From an uncultured Clostridia bacterium (GTDB taxonomy: Bacteria; Bacillota; Clostridia; Oscillospirales; Acutalibacteraceae), in contig CALHND010000010.1 of NCBI GenBank assembly GCA_938034875.1, positions 1 to 64,000 on the forward strand: 64,000 nt of DNA. The letters are read 5' to 3'. Each line of letters opens with the position of its first letter. Positions within the stretch are counted from its first letter, which is position 1. The position numbers and the translations under genes are program-made. Below are positions 43,779 to 52,481 of this stretch, in pieces. The notes under the pieces are model-generated. The model did no database searches and was not told the origin of the DNA. It worked only from the letters and a program-made list of their open reading frames with translations.

Positions 43779-45101
43779 ATGAGATTTTCTCTTCCCGGTA
43801 CAAAAGTACCTCACAGAAAAAACACTGCCAGTATGCAGCCTGTTAGAATGCCGACACCTACCATAGTTACAATACCTATGCAAATGCACATTGGTAACTC
43901 TGCTTGCCCCGTTGTTAAGCAAGGCGACAAGGTTTATGTCGGCACGCTTATTGGCGAAGCTGACGGATCCATCAGTGCCCCGATTCACTCAAGTGTTTCT
44001 GGCGTTGTTAAAAAAATTGAGCAAATTACTATTTCAAACGGAAATATTTGCAATGCTGTTGTAATTGAATCGGATGGCGAAATGAAATTAGACGAGAGTG
44101 TTCGTCCGCCTGTAATTGATTCAAAGGAAGCGCTGATTTCAGCAATTAAAGACAGCGGCATTGTCGGCCTCGGCGGCGCCGGTTTTCCTACTCACGTTAA
44201 ATTTAACGTTGATACCGATAAAATTGAACAGCTTGTAATAAACGGCGCAGAATGCGAGCCGTATATTACAAGTGACACACGTACGATGATCGACAGAGCC
44301 GAAGACATTAAACTTGCGCTCTCTTATTTTGAAAAATATCTTGGAATCAAGAAAATTGTCATCGGCATAGAAAAGAACAAACCCGAGGCAATTGCCTCAA
44401 TGAAGGCGCTCGCTGCTGAAGATAATGCTGTAACGGTAAAGGTTTTGCCGAGCATTTATCCTCAGGGTGGAGAAAAAGTGCTGGTTTACAACACGATTGG
44501 CAAGGTCATTCCGGTAGGAAAGCTGCCTATTGATGTTGGATGTATCGTATCAAACTGCACGACAATTGCTGACATCGGTAAATATATAAAAACCGGTATG
44601 CCGCTTGTTGAAAAATGCATTACTGTTGACGGAAGCTCGGTAAAGAACCCAATGAATGTAATCGCTCCCATCGGAACAGCTCTTTCTGATGTGTTTGAGT
44701 TCAGCGGCGGATACAGCTCGGAGCCGAGCAAAATTCTTTACGGCGGTCCTATGATGGGTATTGCTGTTCCCGACACATCTGTCCCTGTTTTGAAAAACAC
44801 AAATGCAATTCTTGCATTTGATAGGCGTGATGCTGTTCTTGCAGAGCCTCAGCCCTGCATCAAGTGCGGAAGATGCCTCAACGCATGTCCTTTTGGTATC
44901 AACCCCCCTGCGCTTGCAAAGGCGCTTTCGCAGCACGACATAGAAGCAATGGAAAAATTCGGCGGAGATGCTTGTATGGAATGCGGTTGTTGTTCATTTG
45001 TTTGCCCTGCAAACCGTCCGCTTGTTCAAAATCACAGACTTATAAAAGCCGAGTTGCGTGAGCATAGGGCAAAAAACAATATAAACGGAGGTAACAAATA
45101 A
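43779..45101 (+). CDS. rnfC: Rnf complex subunit RnfC
   Basis: The NADH/flavin-binding soluble subunit of the ferredoxin:NAD+ oxidoreductase, 440 residues. It has an N-terminal barrel-sandwich/SLBB part, the Rossmann-like glycine-rich GIVGLGGAGFPTHVKF (about residues 128-143), and two C-terminal [4Fe-4S] motifs, CIKCGRCLNACP and CMECGCCSFVCP. It is first in the order C-D-G-E-A-B used by acetogenic and other clostridial Rnf operons. GAAAGGTG precedes the ATG. It abuts rnfD (overlap of the last base). Confidence 0.97.
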   Translation: MRFSLPGTKVPHRKNTASMQPVRMPTPTIVTIPMQMHIGNSACPVVKQGDKVYVGTLIGEADGSISAPIHSSVSGVVKKIEQITISNGNICNAVVIESDGEMKLDESVRPPVIDSKEALISAIKDSGIVGLGGAGFPTHVKFNVDTDKIEQLVINGAECEPYITSDTRTMIDRAEDIKLALSYFEKYLGIKKIVIGIEKNKPEAIASMKALAAEDNAVTVKVLPSIYPQGGEKVLVYNTIGKVIPVGKLPIDVGCIVSNCTTIADIGKYIKTGMPLVEKCITVDGSSVKNPMNVIAPIGTALSDVFEFSGGYSSEPSKILYGGPMMGIAVPDTSVPVLKNTNAILAFDRRDAVLAEPQPCIKCGRCLNACPFGINPPALAKALSQHDIEAMEKFGGDACMECGCCSFVCPANRPLVQNHRLIKAELREHRAKNNINGGNK

Positions 45102-46036
45102 TGGCTGACAAGCTTCATTTATCTGTATCGCCTCACATTCACACAAAGCACACTGTTAGGGGCATTATGCTCGATGTTATAATCGCACTTCTCCCTGCCG
45201 CGATTGCGGGAGTGGTCATTTTCGGATTAAGAGCGCTTCTTGTCATTGCGGTTTGCGTTTTCTCATGTGTGGCGAGCGAATTTCTTTTTAACACATTGAC
45301 TAAAAAAGCACAGTCGGTTGCCGATTTAAGTGCCGTTGTAACCGGACTGATTTTGGCAATGAACCTACCCGCCAACATTCCAATTTGGCAGGCTGTCGTA
45401 GGCTCTGTTTTTGCAATTATTATAGTAAAATGTCTTTTTGGCGGAATTGGCTGCAACATTGTAAACCCTGCAGCCACCGCAAGAGTTTTTATGCTTATTG
45501 CATTTAGTTCATTGACCAAGGCTGCTATGCCGTCAGGCGTTGACGCCGTTTCAGGCGCAACTCCTCTTACTCAAATATCAGAAGGAACAGCGCCAAGCCT
45601 TATAACTCTTTTCTTTGGAAAGTACGGCGGCGCAATTGGCGAAACCTGCACAGCCGCCCTTTTAGTCGGCGGAATATATCTTTTAGCAAAAAAGGTTATC
45701 ACCTGGCATATACCCGCCGCATTTATCGGCAGCGTTTTCGTATTTGTCCTGCTGTTAGACGGATTTGATGTAACATCTGCTACTGCAAGCATCCTTTCGG
45801 GTGGACTTTTCATCGGTGCTATTTTCATGGCAACCGATTATGTTACAGGACCATCAACACCTTTCGGAAAAATACTTTTTGGTTTGCTCGCAGGAATCAT
45901 TACCGTATTGATTCGCAGATGGGGCGTATATCCCGAAGGCGTTTCATTCGCTATCCTGTTACTTAACATTCTTAATCCTTATATTGAAATTTGGACTGCG
46001 CGTCGTGTGCTTGGGCTCGGGAGGGATAAGATATGA
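45101..46036 (+). CDS. rnfD: Rnf complex subunit RnfD
   Basis: A polytopic membrane subunit of 311 residues, with about nine helices, thought to form part of the ion pathway. It carries the covalent FMN site DAVSGATPLT, with acceptor Thr154, modified by ApbE (encoded at the end of this region). The N-terminal SPHIHTKHTVRGIMLDVI and the segment CNIVNPAATARVFMLIAF are diagnostic. The stop overlaps the rnfG start. Confidence 0.97.
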   Translation: MADKLHLSVSPHIHTKHTVRGIMLDVIIALLPAAIAGVVIFGLRALLVIAVCVFSCVASEFLFNTLTKKAQSVADLSAVVTGLILAMNLPANIPIWQAVVGSVFAIIIVKCLFGGIGCNIVNPAATARVFMLIAFSSLTKAAMPSGVDAVSGATPLTQISEGTAPSLITLFFGKYGGAIGETCTAALLVGGIYLLAKKVITWHIPAAFIGSVFVFVLLLDGFDVTSATASILSGGLFIGAIFMATDYVTGPSTPFGKILFGLLAGIITVLIRRWGVYPEGVSFAILLLNILNPYIEIWTARRVLGLGRDKI

Positions 46037-47202
46037 AAAAAAATCTTAAAAGTGTACTTGTCCTCACGGCAATATGTACTGTAGTTGGCTTACTTATGGC
46101 GGTAACAAATCAGTTTACTGCCCCAATAATAGAAAAAAATCAGGCCGCTGCAGCAAACGAATCTTTGATCGTTGTTATGCCGGAGGGAAAATCATTTGAA
46201 AAGCTTGACATTTCTTCATATTCGCTTCCGTCCACAGTAACCGAAGCGTACAAGGAAGAAAGCGGCGGATTTGTTGTTAAGCTGGTAACATCGGGATATT
46301 CCGATGGTCTTATAATCATGTGCGGTATTGACAACGCCGGAAATGTCACCGGTGCAGTTTGTCTTGGCAGTTCCGAAACTCTGGGATATGAAAAAGAGTA
46401 CGGAAACCAGGTTGTCGGCGCAACTCTTGATTCAATCGATTCAGTTGATACAATTTCGGGCGCTACTATGACCACTACCGGATATAAAAACGCCGTAAAA
46501 GATGCGCTTAAGGCGTTTGTCGTATTTAGCGGCGGATCAGTTGAAACCAGAACCGAAGAAGAAATTTTGGCAGACAATCTTGCTGCTGCGCTTCCGTCAG
46601 GAAACGGCGAATTTGAGGAAGTTTTCATTGTAGAAAAACTTGAAGGCATTGATGCCATTTACTCTGCAAAAAACAACACGGGATTTGTTTACGTAGTTGG
46701 CGATAAATTCGTCGGAATTGACGCAAACGGCAACATTGTGGGACAGATAGACGATGAGACCAAAGCACTTGCTCTTGATGCTTTTGCAATTATGTCGGCA
46801 AGCAAGATGGTTGAGATTGATATCAGCAAATTTGAGCTCCCGCATAATATTATTAAAGTAAGCAAAACCGATTCAGGAAATTATGTCTTTGAGCTTCGCG
46901 CCTCAGGCTTCGGAATTTACGGAGACGAGTGGTACAGCCCGTCGGGAGAATATATTTACATCTCGCTTTGTGCCACAAAGGATAAGGAAATAATTTCGAT
47001 AAAAACAACCGCGCAGTCAGAGTCAGACGGAATTGGCTCGGTTTGTGCAGACGAAGAATTCTACGGTCAGTTCGTTGGTAAAAATGACACCAACTATAAA
47101 GAAATTGACGCTATCAGCGGCGCTACACTAACAACCGACGGATACAAAACCGCGGTCGGCCGTGCGCTTGAATCAATCAGCATTTTGAAAGGAGCAAACT
47201 GA
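46033..47202 (+). CDS. rnfG: Rnf complex subunit RnfG with two FMN-binding domains
   Basis: An N-terminal membrane helix (residues about 7-25) is followed by two FMN_bind domains instead of one. Each ends in a full flavinylation motif: DTISGATMTTTGYKNAV (acceptor Thr145) and DAISGATLTTDGYKTAV (acceptor Thr365). The protein is 389 residues against about 190-210 in ordinary RnfG. The two domains are diverged in sequence, so the duplication is old. If both sites are modified, the complex holds three covalent FMNs with RnfD. It overlaps rnfD by four bases and is followed by rnfE after two. Confidence 0.95.
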   Translation: MKKNLKSVLVLTAICTVVGLLMAVTNQFTAPIIEKNQAAAANESLIVVMPEGKSFEKLDISSYSLPSTVTEAYKEESGGFVVKLVTSGYSDGLIIMCGIDNAGNVTGAVCLGSSETLGYEKEYGNQVVGATLDSIDSVDTISGATMTTTGYKNAVKDALKAFVVFSGGSVETRTEEEILADNLAAALPSGNGEFEEVFIVEKLEGIDAIYSAKNNTGFVYVVGDKFVGIDANGNIVGQIDDETKALALDAFAIMSASKMVEIDISKFELPHNIIKVSKTDSGNYVFELRASGFGIYGDEWYSPSGEYIYISLCATKDKEIISIKTTAQSESDGIGSVCADEEFYGQFVGKNDTNYKEIDAISGATLTTDGYKTAVGRALESISILKGAN

Positions 47203-47204
47203 TT

Positions 47205-47906
47205 ATGAAAAATGAAAACAGCAACATGTCGGTTCTTTTAAAAGGCTTGCTTCTTGAAAACCCGGTATTTGTGTTAATTTTGGGCACCTGCCCTTCACTT
47301 GCAACTACCACCACCGTTATCGGTGCAATAGGCATGGGTCTTGCCGCTGCGGCAGTATTAATTTGCTCTAACGTGGCTATTTCTCTTATGAGAAATATAA
47401 TTCCTGACACTGTCAGAATTCCATGCTATATTGTTATTATTGCAGGCTTTGTAACTATTGTTCAGATGCTTATGCATGCATACATGCCCGAGCTTTATGA
47501 ACTGCTTAATGTTTATCTTGCTCTGATTACCGTTAACTGCATCATACTCGGCAGAGCAGAGATGTTTGCCAACAAAAACTCCGTTGTTAAGTCCGCACTT
47601 GACGGCATCGGAATGGGTGCAGGATTTACTATCGCACTTCTTTGTATGGCAACAATAAGAGAAATTTTCGGTGCAGGAAGCTTTGCCGGAATTGAAATTC
47701 CTTTTATGGCCGAGCATACCATTGACATTTTAGTAAAAGCTCCGGGCGGAATGATGGTCTACGGACTGCTGATTGCGCTTGTTGGTGTAATAACCAATGG
47801 TAAATTTCCGAAAAAGAAGAGCTTTTCATGTGCGGGTTGTCCCTCTCGTGGGCTTTGCAGCTCATCATGTGCCGATTCAGAAAATGAATGCAAGGAGGAA
47901 ATATAA
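47205..47906 (+). CDS. rnfE: Rnf complex subunit RnfE
   Basis: A six-helix membrane subunit of 233 residues, paralogous to RnfA. Typical segments are LLKGLLLENPVFVLILGTCP near the start, then VYLALITVNCIILGRAEMFA. RnfA/RnfE are thought to hold an intramembrane iron centre through cysteines such as those in GTCP and VNC. The C-terminal tail has a further cluster of five Cys (CAGCPSRGLCSSSC, then NEC), which may ligate metal or form disulfides. It directly precedes rnfA. Confidence 0.96.
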   Translation: MKNENSNMSVLLKGLLLENPVFVLILGTCPSLATTTTVIGAIGMGLAAAAVLICSNVAISLMRNIIPDTVRIPCYIVIIAGFVTIVQMLMHAYMPELYELLNVYLALITVNCIILGRAEMFANKNSVVKSALDGIGMGAGFTIALLCMATIREIFGAGSFAGIEIPFMAEHTIDILVKAPGGMMVYGLLIALVGVITNGKFPKKKSFSCAGCPSRGLCSSSCADSENECKEEI

Positions 47907-48506
47907 ATGGATACCATCAAAACTTTGATTGTTATACTTATGTCCTCTGTGCTGGTTAACAACTATGTTTTAAGCCGATTCCTCGGCATTTGCCCCTTCC
48001 TTGGTGTTTCTAAAAAGCTTAATCAGGCTGTCGGAATGGGTATTGCGGTAACTTTCGTTATGCTCATCGCTTCAGCCGCCACTTGGCCGATACAGATGCT
48101 TATTCTTAACAAGCTGGGACTCGGCTATATGCAAACAATTATCTTTATTTTGATAATTGCTTCGCTGGTACAGCTGGTCGAGATTGTGCTCAAAAAGTTT
48201 ATTCCCTCGTTGCACAAGAGCATGGGAGTTTATCTGCCGCTGATTACCACAAACTGCGCTGTACTGGGCGTAACAATCAACAACATGATTGACGGCTATA
48301 ATTTTGTCGAATCAGTTGTAAGCTCCTTGGGATGCGGTCTCGGCTTTCTTCTCGCAATGGTTCTCTTCAGCGGTGTCAGAAGTAAAATAGATGAAGCTAA
48401 TATTCCCGAACATTTCCGCGGACTTCCCGTAACCCTTATTGCCGCATCATTTGTTTCTATGGCATTTTTTGGGTTTGCAGGAATCGTAGAAAATCTGTTC
48501 GCATAA
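47907..48506 (+). CDS. rnfA: Rnf complex subunit RnfA
   Basis: A six-helix membrane subunit of 199 residues. The N-terminus contains VNNYVLSRFLGICPFLGVSK and the middle LPLITTNCAVLGVTINN, with the two conserved cysteines that match those in RnfE in inverted topology. It follows the rnfE stop directly, with AAGGAGG upstream. Standard length and no oddity. Confidence 0.97.
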   Translation: MDTIKTLIVILMSSVLVNNYVLSRFLGICPFLGVSKKLNQAVGMGIAVTFVMLIASAATWPIQMLILNKLGLGYMQTIIFILIIASLVQLVEIVLKKFIPSLHKSMGVYLPLITTNCAVLGVTINNMIDGYNFVESVVSSLGCGLGFLLAMVLFSGVRSKIDEANIPEHFRGLPVTLIAASFVSMAFFGFAGIVENLFA

Positions 48507-48515
48507 GGAGAAGAT

Positions 48516-49328
48516 ATGAATACGATTTTATCAGCCGTTCTCATTGTCGGCGGTTTGGGACTTTTATGTTCCCTGCTTTTGATGATTATAGATAATTTGT
48601 TTCGTGTAGATGAAGATGAGAAGGTTAAAGAGATTAGATGCTGTCTGCCAGGTGCAAATTGCGGCGCTTGCGGATACAGCGGATGCGACCAATATGCAAA
48701 AGCTCTGGCTGAGAACGAAGCTGCACCAAACCTTTGCATTCCCGGTTCAGTATCGGTTGCTGCAAAGCTTTCGGAGCTTTTATCTGTTAACGTTTGTGTT
48801 GACGAGCCGAAGGTTGCCTTTGTAAAATGCAACGGCAATTGCAAAGCCACTGCTAAAAAGGCAGTTTTGGATAACACTTATACCTGCAAAGCTGCTGCCT
48901 CTCTTTACGGTGGGCCTAACACCTGCTTGTCAGGATGCCTTGGCTGTGGCGATTGCGCCGAAGTATGCCCGTCAGATGCTATTTGCATAGATGACGGTAT
49001 TGCACACATAAACCCGATGCTGTGTATAGGCTGCGGAATGTGTGTAAAAGAATGCCCAAAAAACATTATCGATCTTTATCCAAGAGATGTACGTTACGCT
49101 GTTATGTGCAGCTCCACGGACAAGGGCGCTGTTGCACGAAAGAACTGCACCAATGCTTGCATAGGCTGCAAAAAGTGCGAGCTTAACTGTCCGAATGGTG
49201 CCATTGTGGTAAATAATAACCTTGCTGTGTTTGATTATGACAAATGTATAAACTGTGGCAAATGCCGTGAGGTTTGCCCCGTTGGATGTATTCAGGTAGT
49301 GGATTTTTCCGCGCCCACAAGTGTATGA
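48516..49328 (+). CDS. rnfB: Rnf complex subunit RnfB
   Basis: The ferredoxin-accepting subunit, 270 residues: an N-terminal membrane helix (about 1-25), a Fe-S domain with CCLPGANCGACGYSGC, then four ferredoxin-type motifs (CLGCGDCAEVCP, CIGCGMCVKECP, CIGCKKCELNCP, CINCGKCREVCP). Electrons from reduced ferredoxin are thought to enter here. It is the last of the six core genes. The TGA stop overlaps the start of the NusG-II gene. Confidence 0.97.
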   Translation: MNTILSAVLIVGGLGLLCSLLLMIIDNLFRVDEDEKVKEIRCCLPGANCGACGYSGCDQYAKALAENEAAPNLCIPGSVSVAAKLSELLSVNVCVDEPKVAFVKCNGNCKATAKKAVLDNTYTCKAAASLYGGPNTCLSGCLGCGDCAEVCPSDAICIDDGIAHINPMLCIGCGMCVKECPKNIIDLYPRDVRYAVMCSSTDKGAVARKNCTNACIGCKKCELNCPNGAIVVNNNLAVFDYDKCINCGKCREVCPVGCIQVVDFSAPTSV

Positions 49329-49675
49329 TGGAAAAACGCAAGACTAAAAACGATATTATATTAATAGTTGTTGTTTTACTGTTTGCCGCCGTCCTACTTG
49401 CAGTGTATGCTTTTACGGCAAAGGATGGACAATATGTAGTTGTTACTATTAGCGGCGAAGAGGTTTCAAGATACCCTCTGTCAGAAAACATTGAAACCGA
49501 CATTATGTCGGATGGTGAAGCAAAAAACACGCTTGTTATAGAAAACGGTGAGGCATATGTTACCTATGCAAACTGTCCGGACAAAATTTGCGTTTCGCAT
49601 CGAAAAATATCCCATGATGGAGAAAGTATAATATGCCTTCCGCATAAGCTGGTAGTCAGCGTGGAAGCAAGTTAA
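49325..49675 (+). CDS. NusG domain II-containing protein
   Basis: About 117 residues: short basic start (KRKTKN), one transmembrane helix (DIILIVVVLLFAAVLLAVYA), then an extracytoplasmic NusG domain II (KDGQYVVVTISGEEVSRYPL, then ANCPDKICVSHRKIS and ICLPHKLVVSV). Such proteins are regularly encoded after rnf or apbE genes with a Gx transporter; the role is unknown, but the conserved CPDKICV and CLPHKL pairs suggest metal or disulfide chemistry. The ATG overlaps the rnfB stop (ATGA). Part of the rnf operon. Confidence 0.9.
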   Translation: MMEKRKTKNDIILIVVVLLFAAVLLAVYAFTAKDGQYVVVTISGEEVSRYPLSENIETDIMSDGEAKNTLVIENGEAYVTYANCPDKICVSHRKISHDGESIICLPHKLVVSVEAS

Positions 49676-49697
49676 AGGTAAGAGTGTTATAAAGCTT

Positions 49698-50186
49698 ATG
49701 AACAACTCAAGCAAAAAAGCCGCATATTTAGGATTAGGTGTAGCTCTTGCAATGATTTTATCATATGTGGAGCTACTTATTCCGCCCATTTTTACAGCAG
49801 TCCCCGGCATTAAAATGGGCTTGCCCAACATTGCAATTATCTATATTTTATACCGCATGGGATTTAAGTCGGCATTTTTAGTATCGGTTACAAGAGTGCT
49901 TTTAGTTTCGCTACTTTTCGGAAACGCTATGATAATGATATACAGTTTAGCAGGTGCGATTTTAAGCATTATTGCGATGGCAATTTTAAAAAAGCTTAAT
50001 TTGTTTTCGTGCGTAGGAATAAGCGTTTGCGGTGGTGTATTGCATAATCTGGCGCAAATTGTGGTTGCAATGATACTGCTTGAAAACGCCATAATTGGAT
50101 ATTATATGGTAGTGTTGGCAGTTTCAGGAACGGTTTCTGGCGTTTTTGTAGGGTTGGTTGGCTCAAAAATAACTAAAAGATTCTAA
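49698..50186 (+). CDS. Gx transporter family membrane protein
   Basis: 162 residues, five to six helices. Belongs to the family annotated as Gx transporter or heptaprenyl diphosphate synthase component I: LGLGVALAMILSYVE, IPPIFTAVPGIKMGLPNIAIIY (about residues 28-49) and GVLHNLAQIVVA are typical. These ECF-S-like proteins sit next to NusG-II and ApbE genes and may import a precursor. No enzyme activity is implied by the old name. It follows the NusG-II gene by 22 bp and is the last gene before the lipoprotein promoter. Confidence 0.88.
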   Translation: MNNSSKKAAYLGLGVALAMILSYVELLIPPIFTAVPGIKMGLPNIAIIYILYRMGFKSAFLVSVTRVLLVSLLFGNAMIMIYSLAGAILSIIAMAILKKLNLFSCVGISVCGGVLHNLAQIVVAMILLENAIIGYYMVVLAVSGTVSGVFVGLVGSKITKRF

Positions 50187-50213
50187 ATTTACAAGATTAT
50201 TTATAAAAGCGCT

Positions 50214-50241
50214 TTGCTTAGAGCAAAATATATGATATAAT
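50214..50241 (+). promoter_or_regulatory. Promoter of the Rnf-adjacent lipoprotein
   Basis: -35 TTGCTT (50214-50219), 16-bp spacer, -10 TATAAT (50236-50241). Confidence 0.7.
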
Positions 50242-50295
50242 GTTGTGTCTTTTTAGTTTTTTATTAATACAAAGAATAAAGGGAGGTTAGAAACT

Positions 50296-51321
50296 ATGAA
50301 AAGACTTATTAGCATTATTCTCGCAACATTAGTAGTTCTTTCTTGTCTTGCTCTCGTTAGCTGTGATAAAAAAGAGAATCCCACTGGGGATAATACACCT
50401 GATGCAACTCTGAGCCTCGGCTTAGGCATTGCTTCCGCTTACGGAAAAGCTACAAATGCAGATGGAGAAACAAATGGTTCTGCTTCGGTATCTACAACTG
50501 CTGCTGCAGTTCTGCTTGACGCTGAAAATAAAATTGTTAAGTGCGTCATTGACACCGTTGAAGGAAAAATTGAATACTCCGAAAAAGGTGAATTAGTAGC
50601 TGTTGCTGAGTACAAAACAAAAGGCGAGCTTGGCAAGGACTATGGTATGTCCGCTATTGGAAAAACCGAATGGAATGAGCAGGTTGCTGCTCTTTGCAAG
50701 CTTGCTGAAGGCAAAACTATCGATCAGGTCAAAGCTTGGTTGGTTGAAGGCGGCAAGGGTAACGACGAGGTTATCAGCGCCGGCTGCACAATTACAATTT
50801 CCGATTTTGTAACAGCTATTGAAAAGGCAGTCAAAAACGCTGTTGCTTCGAACGCAACTGCTAACGATACTCTTTCTCTTTCATTTGTAACCAAGCAAGA
50901 GAAGGTCGCAAATGCTACCGCTGATAAGAGCGGCTCATGCGAAGTTGTAGCAAACATCAGCGCTGCTGTTGTTGGCACTGACGGTAAAACTGTTGCAATC
51001 AAGTCCGATTGTGCTGCTACTAAGTTTGCATTCAGTGCAGCAGGTGTTGCTGAAACTGACATCACAGCTGCTATCGCTACAAAGAGAGAGCTTGGCAAGG
51101 ATTACAACATGGCAGCTTACGGCACGGATCTTAACGAAGACGGCGTTGTTAAAGAATGGTTTGAGCAGGCTGATATTTTTGACGCTGCTTGCATCGGCAA
51201 GAATGCTGATGAAATAGCTGCACTTGCAGTAGACGGATACGGCGTTGAATCTGTACAGACTGCCGGTTGCACTATCGCTATCTCCGATTTGGTAGCAACT
51301 GCAATAAAGGCTATAAAATAA
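50296..51321 (+). CDS. Lipoprotein with two FMN_bind-like repeats
   Basis: 341 residues. Signal peptide with lipobox (LALVSC, Cys about residue 23), then a short linker and two repeats of about 145-150 residues. Each contains KTKGELGKDYGMSA or ATKRELGKDYNMAA, a W(N/F)EQ helix, a KT/KN-(A/I)D segment, and ends in AGCTITISDFVTAI or AGCTIAISDLVATAI. The ending sits where FMN_bind domains have SGATxT, but the acceptor motif is not conserved. It therefore appears to be a non-flavinylated relative. Placement between the rnf/NusG-II/Gx genes and apbE suggests a role in extracytoplasmic electron transfer. GGGAGG precedes the ATG; a terminator follows. Confidence 0.75.
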   Translation: MKRLISIILATLVVLSCLALVSCDKKENPTGDNTPDATLSLGLGIASAYGKATNADGETNGSASVSTTAAAVLLDAENKIVKCVIDTVEGKIEYSEKGELVAVAEYKTKGELGKDYGMSAIGKTEWNEQVAALCKLAEGKTIDQVKAWLVEGGKGNDEVISAGCTITISDFVTAIEKAVKNAVASNATANDTLSLSFVTKQEKVANATADKSGSCEVVANISAAVVGTDGKTVAIKSDCAATKFAFSAAGVAETDITAAIATKRELGKDYNMAAYGTDLNEDGVVKEWFEQADIFDAACIGKNADEIAALAVDGYGVESVQTAGCTIAISDLVATAIKAIK

Positions 51322-51336
51322 TTCATTAAAAACAAA

Positions 51337-51370
51337 GGGGGATACTTTAATCGGTATTCCCCATTTTTTT
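51337..51370 (+). terminator. Terminator between the lipoprotein gene and apbE
   Basis: GGGGGATAC (51337-51345) pairs with GTATTCCCC (51354-51362) with one G-U pair, followed by T7. It lies only 16 bp before the apbE start, so it may limit rather than abolish apbE transcription. Confidence 0.85.
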
Positions 51371-51385
51371 AGTTTGGGATATGTT

Positions 51386-52438
51386 ATGAAAAAATTTATT
51401 ATATTAATTTTGGTATTAATAATGACCTTATCGATGGCGTCCTGCTCAAAAAAGGTCGAAAAAGAACAGTTCAAGGCTTATTTTTTTGATTGGTTTGACA
51501 CAGCAACAGTCATTACCGGATACGAGGAGACAAAGGACGATTTCGATAAAGTCGTTAAAGAAATAGAAACGATATTTGCTAAGTATCATAAGCTGTATGA
51601 CATATACACAAAGTATGACGGTGTTAATAATCTTGCGGTAATCAACGATAAGTCAAGCGGAATTCATAGCACCGTAAAAGTTGAGCCGGAAATTATTGAT
51701 TTGCTGGAATTATCTTTTGAAATGAATAGGCTTACTAATGGAAAGTTTAACATTGCTATGGGCAGTGTGCTTTCCATATGGCACACCTATAGGGAGCTTG
51801 GCATGGCAGAACCCGAAAATGCCGAACTGCCACCCATTGAGGATCTGAAGGACGCATATCTCCACTCTGATATTAATGACATAAAAATCGACAAAGAGAA
51901 CCAAACAGTTTTTCTTGCCGATGATAGAATGACGCTCGATGTTGGTGCAATCGCCAAAGGCTATGCCTGTGAACAAGCGGCAAAGCACCTTGAGCAAATG
52001 GGCGTTACGGGATATGTTATAAATGCGGGGGGAAACATTCGCTCAATCGGCACAAAACCGAACGATGAGCCCTGGGTTGTAGGCATTGAAAACCCCGACA
52101 CAAGTGACGAGGAAAACCCCTATATTGCCTATCTTGAGCTAAACGGGCAGGCGCTTGTTACAAGCGGAAATTATCAGAGATATTACACCGTTAACGGAAA
52201 AAATTATCACCACATCATTGACCCGGAAACGCTGATGCCGTCGGAACGATATTTGTCGGTTTCGGTTTTGTCGTATGATTCCGGAATGGCCGATGCCCTT
52301 TCCACAGCACTTTTTAATATGACACAAGAGGAAGGCCTTGAAATCATAAAAGGGCTAAAGGATGTAGAGGCACAGTGGGTGCTGCCATCGGGAGAAATTG
52401 TTCGCTCTGATGGGTTCCAAAACTATATTTCCGAATAA
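51386..52438 (+). CDS. apbE: FAD:protein FMN transferase ApbE
   Basis: A lipoprotein (lipobox MASC, Cys near residue 20) of 350 residues that transfers FMN from FAD to the Thr of SGAT motifs in RnfD and RnfG. The diagnostic parts are DVGAIAKGYACEQAA, GYVINAGGNIRSIG, VTSGNYQRYY and HHIIDPET, plus a metal-binding Asp region LSYDSGMADALSTALF. Its location behind the rnf genes fits its targets. ATG 51386 has a weak GGGA site; an alternative start is four codons upstream. A hairpin terminator follows. Confidence 0.95.
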   Translation: MKKFIILILVLIMTLSMASCSKKVEKEQFKAYFFDWFDTATVITGYEETKDDFDKVVKEIETIFAKYHKLYDIYTKYDGVNNLAVINDKSSGIHSTVKVEPEIIDLLELSFEMNRLTNGKFNIAMGSVLSIWHTYRELGMAEPENAELPPIEDLKDAYLHSDINDIKIDKENQTVFLADDRMTLDVGAIAKGYACEQAAKHLEQMGVTGYVINAGGNIRSIGTKPNDEPWVVGIENPDTSDEENPYIAYLELNGQALVTSGNYQRYYTVNGKNYHHIIDPETLMPSERYLSVSVLSYDSGMADALSTALFNMTQEEGLEIIKGLKDVEAQWVLPSGEIVRSDGFQNYISE

Positions 52439-52452
52439 AAAATATTTTTAGG

Positions 52453-52481
52453 AGCCGTAAGCACAAGCTTATGGCTTTTTT
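52453..52481 (+). terminator. apbE terminator
   Basis: AGCCGTAAGC (52453-52462), loop ACAA, GCTTATGGCT (52467-52476) with one wobble, then T's. A degraded similar sequence follows around 52542-52570. Confidence 0.88.
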
